Source: Prorocentrum cordatum
Lineage: Eukaryota; Sar; Dinophyceae; Prorocentrales; Prorocentraceae
Direction of reading: 5' to 3'
Assembly: GCA_963575745.1 (NCBI GenBank)
Contig: CAUYUJ010000865.1
Span: 10,001-74,000, forward strand
Length of the DNA: 64,000 nucleotides
Under the pieces are notes generated by a model. It did not search any database. It saw nothing but the letters and a program-made list of their open reading frames with translations, and was not told where the DNA came from. Numbering within the stretch: the stretch's first letter is position 1; each line of letters opens with the position of its first letter. The translations under genes and the position numbers were made by a program. This document shows, in pieces, positions 10,895 through 22,177 of this stretch.

Positions 10895-13800
10895 TCAATC
10901 ACTCAGGCGCTTGCCCGTCTTTGGGTCCAAGCCTGCCCTGATGTTAGCGACCTTCAGATTGCGCAGGCGCAGCGCATTGCCTGAGGCTGCGACGCACGTC
11001 TTGCCGAGCGTCCTGCGTTTGCCATTGATCTCCTTGGCGTACGCCTTGCAGCGCGTGCAGACCCTGAAGCCGTTGATGCTGAGGAGCGCGTGGCCCACTC
11101 CTTCGGCATCCTGGGTGCCTGATCCCCCAGGCTCGCCCACCTCCATGGCGTCCTGGGCGACCGTGGGGCCCGCGTCCGCCCGGCCGTCAGCGGGGCCCGC
11201 GCGCAGGGCGCCCTGAGCCTCGCGTGCTACGCGGGCGGCGGCCACCGCACGCATGAGGGCAGCTCCAGGTGAGGGGCCCTGGCCGCTGCTGCTGCTGCTG
11301 CCCCCGCCAGCCGCTGTCGCCTCCGCTGACTGCTCGCGCGCGGCACGGGCGGCGCCCACAGCACGCATGAGGGCAGCGCCAGGCGAGAGGTCCTGGCCGC
11401 TGCTGCTGCTGCTGCCACCGCCAGCCGCTGCTGCCTCAGCTGGAGGCTCTCGAGCGGCAGCGAAGGGGCTCGGCGCCATCTGCTGGGTCTCGGGCTCGGA
11501 GGACGCCACGACCTCGTCGTCCTGCGCGCCCTGGGCCTCCTGCTCAAGCCTGTGCGCCGCCGCCAGCGCCACCGCCACCGCTCCTGCAGACGCCAGGGCC
11601 GACGCAGCTGGCTTGCGCCTTGCGCCGCTTGCCACGGGCGCGAACGGCTTGCCCACGCATGGGTCCTTGAGCAGCCTCTTGATGCTGAGGTCGGTGTAGG
11701 CCGTCTTGAGGCAGGCCCTGCAGTGCACACCGTCGCCAGCCACCTTGACCACGTCGTGCCTGGTGACGCTGAGAGGCGGCCCTGTGTGGATCGGCTTGCA
11801 GTTCGGGTCGATGTCCAGCTTCAGGTCGGCTGCCTCACACCCAGCGCGCGCGACCCAGTGCACGACCCCGTCCAGCGTAAGAGACCGCCGCTGCCAGGCT
11901 TCACGCAGCTCGAGTGGTGCCCTCACTGCGGCTGCGACTGCCTTTGCAGCACGGTCGGCCTCCCAGTTGCCTCGCCTGTCGCGGGCAGTGATGTCCCCTT
12001 TCTGGACCATGGTCGCAGAGGCATGCGCCTTCACCTTCTGAATCGTGAGCCCCTGGGGTCCAATGCCGCCGAAGTCGTCGAGCGCCGCCCAGACTCGCCT
12101 CCAGATGCACCCCCAGGCAGAAGTTGCCTTGGTGGTGCTGGCTTCGCCCCTCGCCGTCAAGCCTTTGGTCACGTACGTGGCGTCGAAGGCCGCGGTGATC
12201 GGGGGCAGGCTGTGGCGGAGAAGCACCAGGCACCCCAAGAGCTCGGCCCCGTCGATGGACTGCAATGGCCCAGGTAAGGGAGTGCCTAGCGCCTTAACGG
12301 CCGACTCAGGTCCAGGATCCCAGTCATCACCGCCGTCGGGCAGCTGCACCAAGCCGCAAGCTCCCACCGCCAGCGAGGTCCCAGCGTCGTAGACCGCTCC
12401 GTCGGAGTAGACCGTGGTGTTGGAAAACGGGAACCCGTCTCCGCCCTTGAGCCACTGCACGTGCGCGAGGAGGTCGTTTCCAGGTGGGCGCCACTCGTGG
12501 AGGGGCTCGGGCAGGACCAGCCTCTCCAGGAGCGTGGTGATGGTCACGCTGGTGCTGAAGGGAACGAGCTTGCTGATCTCGGCTGGCAGCGTCAAACTCG
12601 GCCAGCTGTCCTGGCAGGCGGTATGCCTGTGCCAGAGAGTGCCAGGCTGCTCAGGGTGCAGCTGGCAGCACGGCGTGTGCGAGATCCGCGGGGCACCGTG
12701 GTACCGCCTGCTGTTCGGCCACTGCCCGAGGACGAAGACCGAGCGCGCGTATCCTCGTTAGCTGCAGTTGAGAGGCTCCCAGCTTTTGGCCAGGCTGGAG
12801 CTTCCTACGCCCTTGGCGAACCACCGCCGCAGCTGCGAGACGAAGATGCCACTGCGAACATCATCGTGCGTGCCGTCTGCCAAGAGCTTCATCTGCCACG
12901 CCCTCACGTCCAACGTGATGCACTGCTTGGCATACCACGGGGAGACCTCCAGCAGGTTGATGATCGTACCATTCGGCCTGACGATGCAGTCGAGCGCCTT
13001 GGGGTCGTAGCCGATCCTCCTCAGGGACATGACCACCGCACCAAGCGGCCCGCGCACATCGGCCCAGCATGTAGCTGATCTCGCTGCCCACTCGAATACG
13101 GGCCTGAGCTGCGCCAGCGGCACCCACTTCTCCCACACCGCGCGCGCCAGCGTGAAGCAGGGCGCCAGCGTCGCTGCAAAGAGAGGGTCGATGGTGGGAG
13201 AGCCCCCTACCAGCAAGCACGCTGTGAGCGACTTCCCGTGGGGGTTCGGCTCAATGGCGTGCCGCACTATGCTACGCGCCTGCTGCAACTCCGTACTGTT
13301 GAGCCCAGTGCAGTTGATCCCGTAGAAGAGGCTGGGAGCCAGCCCAGTCGATACGATCTTAGCCGCTGTGGCCCTTCCTCTTCGTAGACCTAGGAGCCGC
13401 CGGATCCGAGGAAGGCGGAGTCTGTTCTGCGTGATGCGGTGCCGTCTGACGACGCTCGACCGCCTGCCGCCCTCCGTGTAGTCGATGCCGAGGTTGCGCA
13501 CTTCCCTGACTCCGATGGCCCCCGTGGTCGAGCCCAGGTGCCTCTGGAGAGTGGCCCTAAGGCCTCTGCTGCTGGCCAGCACGCGCGACTTCTTGGCGGC
13601 AATGGACAGGTGAACCTTCGCCAACCCCTTCGCCACTGCCCTAGCGGCCATGGTGAGGTCCTTGGCTACCCGCTTCAGGCCACCCCAGCGCTGCAGCACC
13701 GCGTCGTCGACCACGACAGCAGGTACCACCGCGGGGCAGGCCGCCTTCATCTCGTCGAGCGGCGTCAGTAGCATGACCTTCATGAACGTGGTGGCGAAGG

Positions 13801-15997
13801 CATCCCCAGCCAACACCGTCTGCGTAACCACAAGCTCATCAGAGCAGCACGTCTCCAGGCTGATGACCCTGGGGAGTCGATAGAGGGAGATCTGCAGCTT
13901 GGCCAGCCACAGCGGGAAACCGTGCTGCATGCACGCCTTCTGCAGGTTGCCGTGCAAGATCTGCTCGAAGGCCTTCCACAGGTCCATCATGATTGACGCC
14001 GAGGCCCAGTCCTGACCTCTGTTCAGCTCGCCCATCATCTGGACCCATTCTGCCCGCGCCTGCTGCTGCCACACAGCCCTGTCGCAGCTCTTGCCTGAGC
14101 TGGCCCACCAGTAGTCTCTGTCGTGCGCCGCCTCCCAATCCTTCGCGATGCGCCTGCGGAGCCTGCCGTGTATGCGTACCGCCGCCCCCAGTAGCGCGAT
14201 TGGGCGGAGCCCCCCGTCCGACTTGGGGATGAAGGCCATCTTGGTGATGAATGCGGGCCAGTCGCACTGCAGCTCGATGGCGACCAGCAAGTCGATGAGC
14301 GCCTCGATCCCAGCGTCGTCGAGCACGCCCAGCTCGTGCGGGCGCAGCGCGTCGAACGATGACCCGCTGGAGTCCCTGAAGGTGGCGATGACCTCCCTGA
14401 TCTCGCTCACCGTCGGTCGGGCAGGGCGCTCGCCGAGATCGTCTGGCCACTCGAGCGGCTCCAGTGCGAGCTCGCTCCCCAGCGGCGTGGGGGCCCCTAC
14501 TCCCCAGTACCCTGACCACTCCTTCACCAGGGCTTGGACCGTCTGAGAAAGCGTACGAGGCTCGATCCCTGGGGCCCCGGAGATCCTGGCTTGCCAGCCC
14601 TGCGGAGGTTTGGTCCAGGAGTGGAGGGCCCCCGTACCTCGAGCGTGGTTCTCGGCGACCCAGTCTGCGAAGCAGGCCTTCGCCTTGTCCGCATCCCGCT
14701 GCACCAGCTTGTCCGCCATGGTGGCGGCGATGAAGCTCGCTACCTGCAGCTGGGGTAGATCCATGGACTGCGCCGCCTGCGCAAAGCCCAGCAAGGTGAT
14801 GTGGGCCTGCGTCGTCTCCTGCCTGGTGTCGGACTCGAAGTCAGGCTGCGCACTGCACAAACGATCGAGCGCCTTGAGCGCCGTGTGCCTCTTCAACTCG
14901 AGGTCAGTCTGAGCAGCATCCTTGAGCGCGATGGCCACACTCTTGCACCACGATGTGGTGATGGCCACCCTCGGCAGCCTGGGCGCCGTTGGTTTCAGCA
15001 CTTTGACCAGTGCCAGCCATGGGCGCCGCTCTCGTCCAGCGAACTCGTAGTGCGCGTGCTTGAGGCCAATGGCATCCAGCAAGTACCGCCCCGCGCAGTG
15101 GATGAAGATCTGCCACGTGCCGTCCAGCGAGGATGACGCCGCCATACGGCCGCGCGCCTCCGCCCACCTCTGGGAGTGGTCCTCGGTGCAGCACGCCTTG
15201 GGTAGAGGGTACGGGAACTTCTTGGGCACCTTCATGACCTGCATGTACCTGTTGACCGAGCTGGCGTTGAACTTGAGCTCTACAGGGAAGTGGGGCGCAA
15301 TATCCCATCCAAGCTTGATCTCTGCATGTGCTTCGGAGATCACGTGAGAGATGACGAAATAGTCAATCACTCTGCCAGACGGCCTTATGGTGCCGTCCGT
15401 TGGTGAGACCACTCTGCCTCCGACGCGCTCAAGGAAGCCTGAGCACTGCAACTCGTGGGGCTCCATATTGAAGTCCCCCGCGATCACGAACGGCTTGCCG
15501 ATGGCCCGAATCGCCATCGCGATGCCGTCGAGGATGCCGAGGTTGTAGGCTGAGAGGCCTTCGCCAACCTTCAAGTAGACGTTGATCCATGCCAGTCCCC
15601 CAGGAAAGGGGCCTGCCACATGCGCGACTGCCGCGCGACATGGCGTGAGCACCGTCGGCTGCCCCGCCTCGAACTCACCAAGGCCCGAAGACCTCGGAGC
15701 CAACTGCAGGAGACCACCGTGCCCTGCGTGTCCCGCAAAGACGTCGGTGGCAGGAATGGCCACCGCATGCCATCCCAGCCTCTGCAGCTTGTCGGTGACC
15801 TCGTAGCACCTCTCCTGAGACAGGTGCGTCTCCTGGACTGCGATGAGGTCGCAGCTCCTGAGACTCTCGTAGCCGAGGGTGCTCTCGAACCTGCTATAAG
15901 CGTTGGCGTTGATGGAGAGAGCTGTCCACCATCGCCCGCTAGGGTAGCTACCCTGAGGTCCGCGGCTTCTTGACAGAACGCAGGACCTCCAGGGCAT
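10895..15997 (-). pseudogene. LINE element 2 ORF2 polyprotein (EN-RT-CCHC-RNase H), one nonsense codon
   Basis: The ATG at 15997 lies in the end of ORF1 in another frame. The endonuclease has VQETHL, INVYLKVGEG, AGDFNMEPHEL, VIDYFVIS and APHFPVE, matching the catalytic pattern of APE-type LINE nucleases. Reverse transcriptase follows with MMDLWKAFEQI (motif A), AGDAFATTF and VVVDDAVLQ (catalytic VDD). A TAA at 12758-12760 interrupts after 1,079 residues. The same frame then continues through a CC...H...H..C knuckle (CCQLHPEQ, WHRHTAC) into RNase H with VYSDGAVYD, SIDGAELLG, FDATYV and RRGNWEADRAAKA. Two CxxC pairs near the end (CRAC, CTRC) form the C-terminal domain. The stop separates RNase H from the rest; it could be mutation or recoding. 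Confidence 0.87.
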
Positions 15998-16922
15998 CAC
16001 GGATCCTCTTGCGCTGCTCGTCGTCGTCGCCGCAGCCGCCAAGAAGCCCCCCAGGATCTTCTTCGCCCAGGAAGTCGTCGAAGTCGACGCCGCTCTCGGC
16101 AGGCGTCGCCCCCGCTGCTGGCGTCCCTGCGGCCTCTCCTCCGCCAGGCTGGGCTGCAGCTGGCTCGGGAACGGGCGCTGCTCCACCTGCAGCAGCGGGC
16201 GCCCCACCCTGCGGGCGGGCTGCCTTCGCCTCCTCAGCGAGCTCGTTGACCATCTTGGACAGCTGCTCGAGGAGGTCCTGGCCTGAGACCCCGTCGGTGT
16301 TGAGCGAGCCGAGCTTCTCCTTGATTGCATCAGGGCTGATGCCTCCACCGTAGAGTGCGGCTGCCTCACGCTTGGCCTCCGCGAGCTCTTGCTGCAGCTG
16401 CGCGATGACCTCCTTGGAGGCGTGCACCTGCTCCAGCGCCTTGCGAGCCACCTCAGTTTCACGCTTAAGCCGATCTTGAGCGTCTGCAAGCTGCCGAGCC
16501 AGCCCGTCCACCTTCTGGGGCGCCGACTTCCCAACCAGGCCGAGAGCATGGGCACGGCGAGCAGCATCCACCTTACCCCGCGAGGACTGCGTGAGGGTGT
16601 GCTTCGTCGCGTCCCACGTCTCCTGCGTGAAGGTGGCCCAGACCTTGACCTCCTCCGCACTGAGAGTGGTGCCAGAGGAACTCTTGTCTCCACCAGCACT
16701 CTTGCCCTTGAAGAGCTTGCCGTTGTGCCCCCACTGGTTGCTCGGCGGCGCGTCGGCCCACTTGCCCCGAGACGGAGGCTGGCGAAGCTGCCACGGCTGG
16801 TGCCAGGGCTGCCCTGCTCCGCGAGGGAAGCGAGGTCGCATGCCTCCGCACCCCGCCTTCGAGCACCGAGTGCGGTCGGCGGCGTGGTACTCTCCACAAA
16901 CGCACTGCCACTGGGGTGCCAT
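15948..16922 (-). CDS. LINE element 2 ORF1, zinc finger plus coiled coil
   Basis: An intact 324-residue frame starting at MAPQWQCVCG, 128 bp after the spliced leader. Residues 5-28 form a RanBP2-like finger (WQCVCG...RCSKAGCGG), a class that binds single-stranded RNA or ubiquitin in other proteins. A basic, Gly/Pro-rich linker follows. Residues of about 120-215 are heptad-like and strongly helical (RQLADAQDRLKRETEV, ELAEAKREAAALY), typical of a trimerising coiled coil. The C-terminus is acidic and then basic (RSVKKPRTSG). The expected job is RNA packaging in the retrotransposition particle; this is inferred from architecture. I chose the ATG at 16922 because it precedes the zinc finger directly. 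Confidence 0.82.
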   Translation of the reverse strand: MAPQWQCVCGEYHAADRTRCSKAGCGGMRPRFPRGAGQPWHQPWQLRQPPSRGKWADAPPSNQWGHNGKLFKGKSAGGDKSSSGTTLSAEEVKVWATFTQETWDATKHTLTQSSRGKVDAARRAHALGLVGKSAPQKVDGLARQLADAQDRLKRETEVARKALEQVHASKEVIAQLQQELAEAKREAAALYGGGISPDAIKEKLGSLNTDGVSGQDLLEQLSKMVNELAEEAKAARPQGGAPAAAGGAAPVPEPAAAQPGGGEAAGTPAAGATPAESGVDFDDFLGEEDPGGLLGGCGDDDEQRKRIRDALEVLRSVKKPRTSG

Positions 16923-17049
16923 GGCCGAGACACACACAGTGTTATAAGTGCCAAAACGAGGGGAGCCGCGCGCGCCGCTGGAGGTCGAGCTCGGGAAACA
17001 GAGCTATCCCGTGTTTGCCAGGAGGCTTGCAGCCCCCCAAGCATTGGGT

Positions 17050-17071
17050 CTTGAGCCAAAATGGCTACGGA
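17050..17071 (-). other. DinoSL relic, exact 5' end of LINE element 2
   Basis: A perfect minus-strand spliced leader. Its first base is the first base after the target duplication, so the leader is the true 5' terminus of the inserted copy and no genomic promoter sequence lies upstream of it. Confidence 0.93.
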
Positions 17072-17083
17072 CCACAACTCCAC
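17069..17083. other. Target-site duplication, 5' copy, LINE element 2
   Basis: GGACCACAACTCCAC, identical to 10662-10676. The first three bases overlap the spliced leader. Confidence 0.85.
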
Positions 17084-18115
17084 CAATTGTGGCTCGTCTC
17101 TGGGAACACTCACGGATCGCCGGGACGCCCCCCGCTTGGGGTGGGAGGTGCCGCCCGTATCGACGGGGGTTCGAGCCCCCTTTGTCGAGGCTTGGGGCGT
17201 GCCGTGGGGGGGTCCTCCCTGGGGTGGATGGTGTGCCCAGTGGGCCTGGGGCGAGGTCCAGGATGCCCACCTTGCCAGTTTCTCGCCTGGCTCGGGGTCC
17301 CTGGACTCTCTTCTTGGTTCACCAGCGTACTGTGGCACCCCCGTCGGCAGGTGGATTTCCCCTATCTTCCGCCACGGGGGTTAAGATGTCTAAACCGTCC
17401 GCCAGGTCCCCCACATGGCTGAGCGGTCTTGCCCCGTCTCGGGGGCGGCGAGGAGCGCATGCGCCGTGGGCATCTCGGTGGGCTGTGGTTTTCGTCTGGG
17501 GGGCGCTCCTCCTCCTTATCACCCTCCTACCACTCCTCCTCTTCCTCCTCCTCCATGTACGTTGGCCAGGCATAGATCCGAGAGATCGTTGAGTTCTCCC
17601 CCCCGTCATCCTCTTCCCGCCCTCCCTTACCATCTTCACTTCCACCCCTCGTCCAGATTGTCCTCCCCCCGCTCCTCCCGCCCCGTGTCTTCCCCCCCTC
17701 CGCCCTGCTCGATGCCCGCAGGCCCTTCCAGCCCCCTGACCTCCGTCCTTCCAGCCTCCGCCCCTTCCAGGCCCTTCCCCCTCGATACCCTCTCTCTCTC
17801 ATTCTCCCCCGTGCTTCACTTCCCTTGCCTTCACACCAGGTACACTCCCTCCTGCGCCCTGCGCCCCCCCTCGATGCCCGCAAGCCCTTCCAGCCCCTCC
17901 CGGTGGCGCGCCGCCTCCGCGAAGAGCGGCGAGGTACCGTACATGGCTGGGCCTCGGCGCGCGGCGGCCGGCAGCGGCCGCGGCCGCACGCGGCGGGACG
18001 ACGCGAACCACGACGTCGCCGTCGCCGCTGCGCCCGCGTCCGCGGCCGTGGGCGTCGGGGCGCCTTCGGCCGCCGCCGCGGCCGTGGGCGGTGGGCAGTC
18101 GACGCCACCGCCGCC
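17084..18115. other. GC-rich spacer without recognisable gene
   Basis: C-rich DNA with short CTCC runs at about 17.5-17.9 kb. Open frames exist on both strands but none shows a domain or motif that I recognise. Confidence 0.4.
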
Positions 18116-18155
18116 TTCCGCTGGCGTCCGTCGTCGTAGTCGTCGTCGTCGGCGG

Positions 18156-18190
<35 letters not shown>

Positions 18191-18240
18191 TCCGTTGTCG
18201 TCGCCGTCTGCCGTCCGTCGTCCAGCATCCGTCCGTCCAG
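18116..18240. repeat. (GTC)n / (GGC)n microsatellite
   Basis: GTC and GGC triplets; poly-Asp or poly-Arg frames here are repeat artefacts. Confidence 0.85.
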
Positions 18241-19690
18241 CGGTGGCGCTGCCGAAGCCCATGGACGGACACACAGCTCACGCTGCGGTCTGGCTCGGTC
18301 CGTTCACCCGCGCAACCCGCCCCCTGCTGATGCGACGGACGCGGGCAGGGCACCACATGCCCCCCCTGAGATACAGGCGTCGTACGCTTTTCAACCCAGG
18401 CGTGTCCGCCCGGTTTCGGGCCCCAGGGCCCTCACATATCGATCCCGCTTGAGAGATGCCACCGACTGGGATCCAAAGCTCCTTCCTGTCTTGACTCCCG
18501 ACAAAATTGAAGCCTGTTCGCGTCGTCGGTTCTCAGGGTTCGTGCATCTACGCTTCGGCCCAGCATTATGCGCCTGGACGGCCCCAGGCAGGAGGCCAAG
18601 GAAACGACAAGGAACCCCAGATAAACCGAGGAGACGCCCCAGAAGGCTCCAGGAGGCCAGAGTAGCAAGAATTGGGGGAGCTGTGGGAGGTCGCAAATTG
18701 TCACGCCAACGCGGATCCCGGCGACGCCTCCCGTGTCCTTCCCTCGAGCCCCGATCAAGACTCCGTCCCTCGATCCCCCGACCTCTCCTAGGGCGCGTGC
18801 TGACAGACTGCGATGCGAACCTAGCCGCGGCGACGCGTAGGGCAGGACCCCTGGAGGCCCAGCAGGGGGAGCAGAAGGCGCAATGGCGTGCGCCTCCCGA
18901 TCCTCATTTCCCCGCATCGGAACCTCATCGTTCTCCCTACCGCCGCTTCGCGCGCGCGTGCACCGCTGCCGCCACCGCCGCAACCACTGCCGCCGCCGTC
19001 GTCGTCGTTGTCGGCGGTGGCGCCCCTCGTCCGCCGTCCGCCGCTCATCGTCCATGTCGTCCTCGCCCTTCGTCGTCCTTCGTCGTCCTCGTCGTCCTCG
19101 TCGTCCTCGTCCGTCGCTCGTCGCCGCCACCGCCGCCTCGCGCGCGCGCGCGCGAGCGCGCAAACGCCCTGGCCCCCGCGCAGAGGGCCGGGCTGGCTGC
19201 CGTCGCGCGGGGCCGCGCGGCGGCACCGGGGGGAGGGGTGTCCCGGAGCCCCTGGCGGCGGCGGCGGGGCCGAGCCAGGCGGGGTCGAGCTTGCGTCCTC
19301 CGGGGCGGGGGGAGCGAGCGGAGCCACCGATGGAGGGCAGAGGAACCACCCCGATAGCAACCACCCCGGCAAGCGAGGCCGTTCAGTAAACGCACCCAGA
19401 GAAGGAATCGAGCAAGGCAGGGCTGCCTGGTAAACGCCCAAGGCCGCTTGGCAAACGCCAGTGATCGGGTCCGGGTGGTTGTTCTTCCCTTGAACCAAAT
19501 GCGGAGCATCCCCCCAGGCCCATCTACACCTCCCTCGAAAGCAAAGCGGATGGGGGGGCGAGCGGATTTGTGTGACCCAAAAGGTGGTCCAGCCGAAAGG
19601 AGGTGGTGTAACAGATTTGGGGCAAGTGTTTTGCACATGTACTGCGCTGGAAAATTGTATTGCATTGTATTGTAAGTCCGCCGATCCGGC
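18241..19690. other. Spacer with triplet tracts at 18.95-19.17 kb
   Basis: Apart from CCG and GTC triplet tracts at about 18950-19170, I see no gene. The segment at 18590-18680 uses the same CCAGGAGGCC vocabulary as the degenerate repeat at 1-470. Bases 19497-19536 match 20769-20808 (GCGGAGCATCCCCC, CATCTACACCTCCCTCGAA). Confidence 0.45.
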
Positions 19691-19699
19691 GTGTGAATT

Positions 19700-20060
19700 C
19701 AAGCTGGAGGGGGTGACCGGGGTGGCTCTGCCAGGGTAGGGGGGGCACGAGGGGGGGGGTCCTCCGGTGGCATGGGTTCTGGTGGCGTGTGGGGGGGGGT
19801 CCAGTCCCCCGTCCCGCCTGTGGACAGGGGGAATTGGGGGAAAAGGGGAGGGCGGGTGGCCGGGGTGGCCCTGCCAGGGTAATTAGGGGAGGGGTTCCGG
19901 TGGCGTGGATTCCGGTGGCGGGGAGGGGGGGGGTCTGGTCCCCCGTCCCGCCCGTGGACAGGGGGAATTGATGGAAGAGGGGGGGGTGTCCAGCGGCGTG
20001 GGTTCCGATGGCGTGGGCAAGGGGAAGGGGGGGTCCGTGGCGTGTCAGTTTGAAGGAGCC
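19700..20060. repeat. G-rich minisatellite, GGTGGCGTGGGTTCCG-like unit
   Basis: Irregular copies of GGTTCCGGTGGCGTGG and of CCCGTCCCGCC(T/C)GTGGACAGG with GGGGG spacers. Non-coding. Confidence 0.65.
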
Positions 20061-20281
20061 TCAGCTACAGCCACGAGGCTGAGCTTCAGCCTCTGGAGCT
20101 CTGGAGGGGTTGCCAGGATGGCTCTGCCGGGGAAGGAGGGGAGGGGTGGAGGTGCGCGTGTGCGTGGGGTGATGTTTGTCCGTGTACGCGAGAAGGGAAT
20201 CGGGGAAAAAGGGGCAGAGAAGTGGAACGGGACAAGAGCGGAAAACGGGGAACAAATGGAGGGGGAAGACGAAGGTGGCGG

Positions 20282-20530
20282 TGAAATGCGTGTCTGTTGT
20301 GTGTGGTGTGTGTGTGTGACTGTGTGTGTGTGTTTGCGCGGTGTGCGTGGTGTGTGTATGTATGTTTGTGTGTGTGTTGTCGGCGTGTGCGTGTGTATGA
20401 GCCTGCGAAGACGGCGCGCGTGTGTGTGGTGTTTGTGTGTGTGTGTGTGTCTGTGTGTAGTGTGTGTGTGTGAATGTGTTTGTGTGTGTGTGTGTTAGTG
20501 TGTGCGTGTGTCCGCGTAATGTCTGTGAGG
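20282..20530. repeat. (TG)n-rich simple repeat
   Basis: Interrupted TG dinucleotides with TGTGCG variants. Cys/Val and Thr/His frames are artefacts. Confidence 0.9.
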
Positions 20531-21615
20531 GTGTGCGTGCGCGTCTGTCGGTGAAATGTCGCCGCCCAGTCTGGGGAGCACCCCAAGCGACCCGTTGGTG
20601 GCACTGGCCGAAGGCCACTACAATAATGTAGCGCACGCGAAAATACAGCAATACCTTTGCGCCCCGAACTGTATTGCATCGCAACCCCGCAAATCTATTG
20701 CACCAAATCTATTGCACCACCCCGTTGTTGCTGGACCCCCTTTCAGGTCAGCCCGAGCGGAGCCACCAATGCGGAGCATCCCCCCGGGCGCATCTACACC
20801 TCCCTCGAACTCAAGCGCAAGTTTTGATCCGATGCCCTCGCCCCCGAGCTTCAATGTGGATGGACGCGCGCGGCGCGGCCGGCGGGACCAACCACAAAAC
20901 TGCAGTCGCCAGTGTCGGCGTCGACATTGAGATTGGAGGTCCGGGGGCGTCGCCACGTCGTGGGAAAAACTTGCGTTTGATTTCGAGGAGGGATGCAAGG
21001 CTTGGCGGGCGAGGCCGCGCCCTCTGTACAGGGGAGAGGAGGAGGAGAAGGAAAACGGTGACAGATGACGCCGCGGGAGCTCGTGTTCGCCCAGCGGCTT
21101 GCCTGAGAGAGGTGGTCGGGTGGACAAAATAAAGCGCCCGAGCCACATGCGGCGGCGGGGCAGCTGATATAGATATATACTAGGACCATCGCTCGCGCTT
21201 TGCGCGCGCCTGGATTCGACTTGCTATGAGGCCAGACGCATAGCGCGTCAGGGGGGCCGTTTCTGGATGATCGGACCCTGGGCTTGGAAGCTCACGCGTT
21301 GGTGTATGAGGTCGCACTGAGGCTTGGCATTCGCGGCAGTCCTGGGCTATCCTTGAACAATATGGCAACTACATCGTCGGGACCATTGGAGCCTCTAAGG
21401 CCATCTTGGATCTTTACTTTCGCAGCGGACGGAAATCCGAGAAAAGGAAGCGAAAACAAGTTTGGTACTTGGCCCTCCTGGAAGTCCCGCGAGGGCACTC
21501 TGGCGGCCTCTCGGGGCGTCATTGTGTTGCTGGAAGCTTCGTGTTCCTCGGTCAGCCAGGGGGGGCTCCCGAGATCGTCGAGGGGCTCTCTCGGGGACCA
21601 AGGAGAAGGGAGCAG
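20531..21615. other. Spacer with a second copy of the 19.5-kb repeat
   Basis: Bases 20769-20808 repeat 19497-19536. Nearby CACCAAATCTATTGCACCACC is related in inverted sense to the GGTGGTGTAACAGATTTGG found next to the first copy. The remainder (20.85-21.6 kb) shows no gene that I recognise. Confidence 0.4.
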
Positions 21616-22077
21616 GAGGAGGAGGAGGAGGAGGAAGAGGAGGAGTAGGAGGAAGAGGAGGAGGGGGAGGAGGAGGAGGAAGAGGAGGAGAAGGAGGAGG
21701 ACAACGAGAGAGGAGGAGGAGGAGGAGAGGAGGAGGAGGAGGAGGGAGGAGGAGGAGGAGGAGGATGGATTGCGCTGGGAGCGACGCCGCTCCCGGAAAC
21801 CTCTCCGTGACCATCGAGAGCGGAGGGAGGGGGGAGGGGGCGGAAGAAGACGAGAGGAGGAGGGAGGAGGAGGAGGAGGAGGAGGAGGAGGGGAGGAGGA
21901 GGGGGAGGAGGAGGCAGTGGGGAGGAAAAGAAGGAGGAGGAGGCAGTGGGGAGGAGGAGGAGGCAGTGGGGAAGAGGAGGAGGAGGAGGAGGAAGAGGAG
22001 GAGGAGGAGGAGGAGGAGGAGGAGGAGGAGGAGAAAATGGACGAGGAGGAGGATAGGAAATGGAGGAGGAGGAGGAG
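21616..22077. repeat. (GGA)n microsatellite, 5' flank of retroposon H
   Basis: About 460 bp of GGA triplets with short interruptions, ending GGAGGAGTCC. The final TCC is also the start of the spliced leader. Confidence 0.92.
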
Positions 22078-22099
22078 TCCGTAGCCATTTTGGCTCAAG
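22078..22099 (+). other. DinoSL relic, 5' end of retroposon H
   Basis: A perfect 22-nt spliced leader on the plus strand, abutting the GGA tract. Confidence 0.92.
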
Positions 22100-22177
22100 G
22101 CCGCGCGCGCGTGCTCAAGGGTGTCTGTCTCTGGCGAAAGCCTATCGGCGGCGCTTCGCTTCCGCGCGCGACTTGGG

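Larger units (their letters stand above)
10677..17071 (-). mobile_element. LINE element 2, complete SL-headed non-LTR retrotransposon with TSD
   Basis: A 6.4-kb minus-strand unit. It begins exactly with the spliced leader at 17071 and ends with a short A tail (TTTTT on the plus strand at 10677-10681). A duplicated target of 12 to 15 bp flanks it. It has ORF1, then an ORF2 that overlaps ORF1, encoding endonuclease, reverse transcriptase, CCHC knuckle, RNase H and a C-terminal cysteine domain. The only lesion I see is one in-frame TAA. Intact duplication and long open frames indicate a fairly recent insertion. Its 3' end differs from the (TTTAAC)n tail of LINE A, so it is a separate lineage. 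Confidence 0.9.

Noticed and set aside
10677-17071. Element 2 as an LTR retrotransposon or virus
   Set aside because: No LTRs, protease or integrase; an N-terminal APE-type endonuclease, A tail and variable target duplication are LINE features.
17150-17185. GGTTCGAGCCC resembling a tRNA B box
   Set aside because: No A box at the right distance and no cloverleaf could be folded around it.
12758-17338. A 1,526-codon frame starting far upstream of ORF2 in element 2
   Set aside because: The first part extends beyond the spliced leader and is the out-of-frame shadow of ORF1; the real ORF2 begins near 15997.
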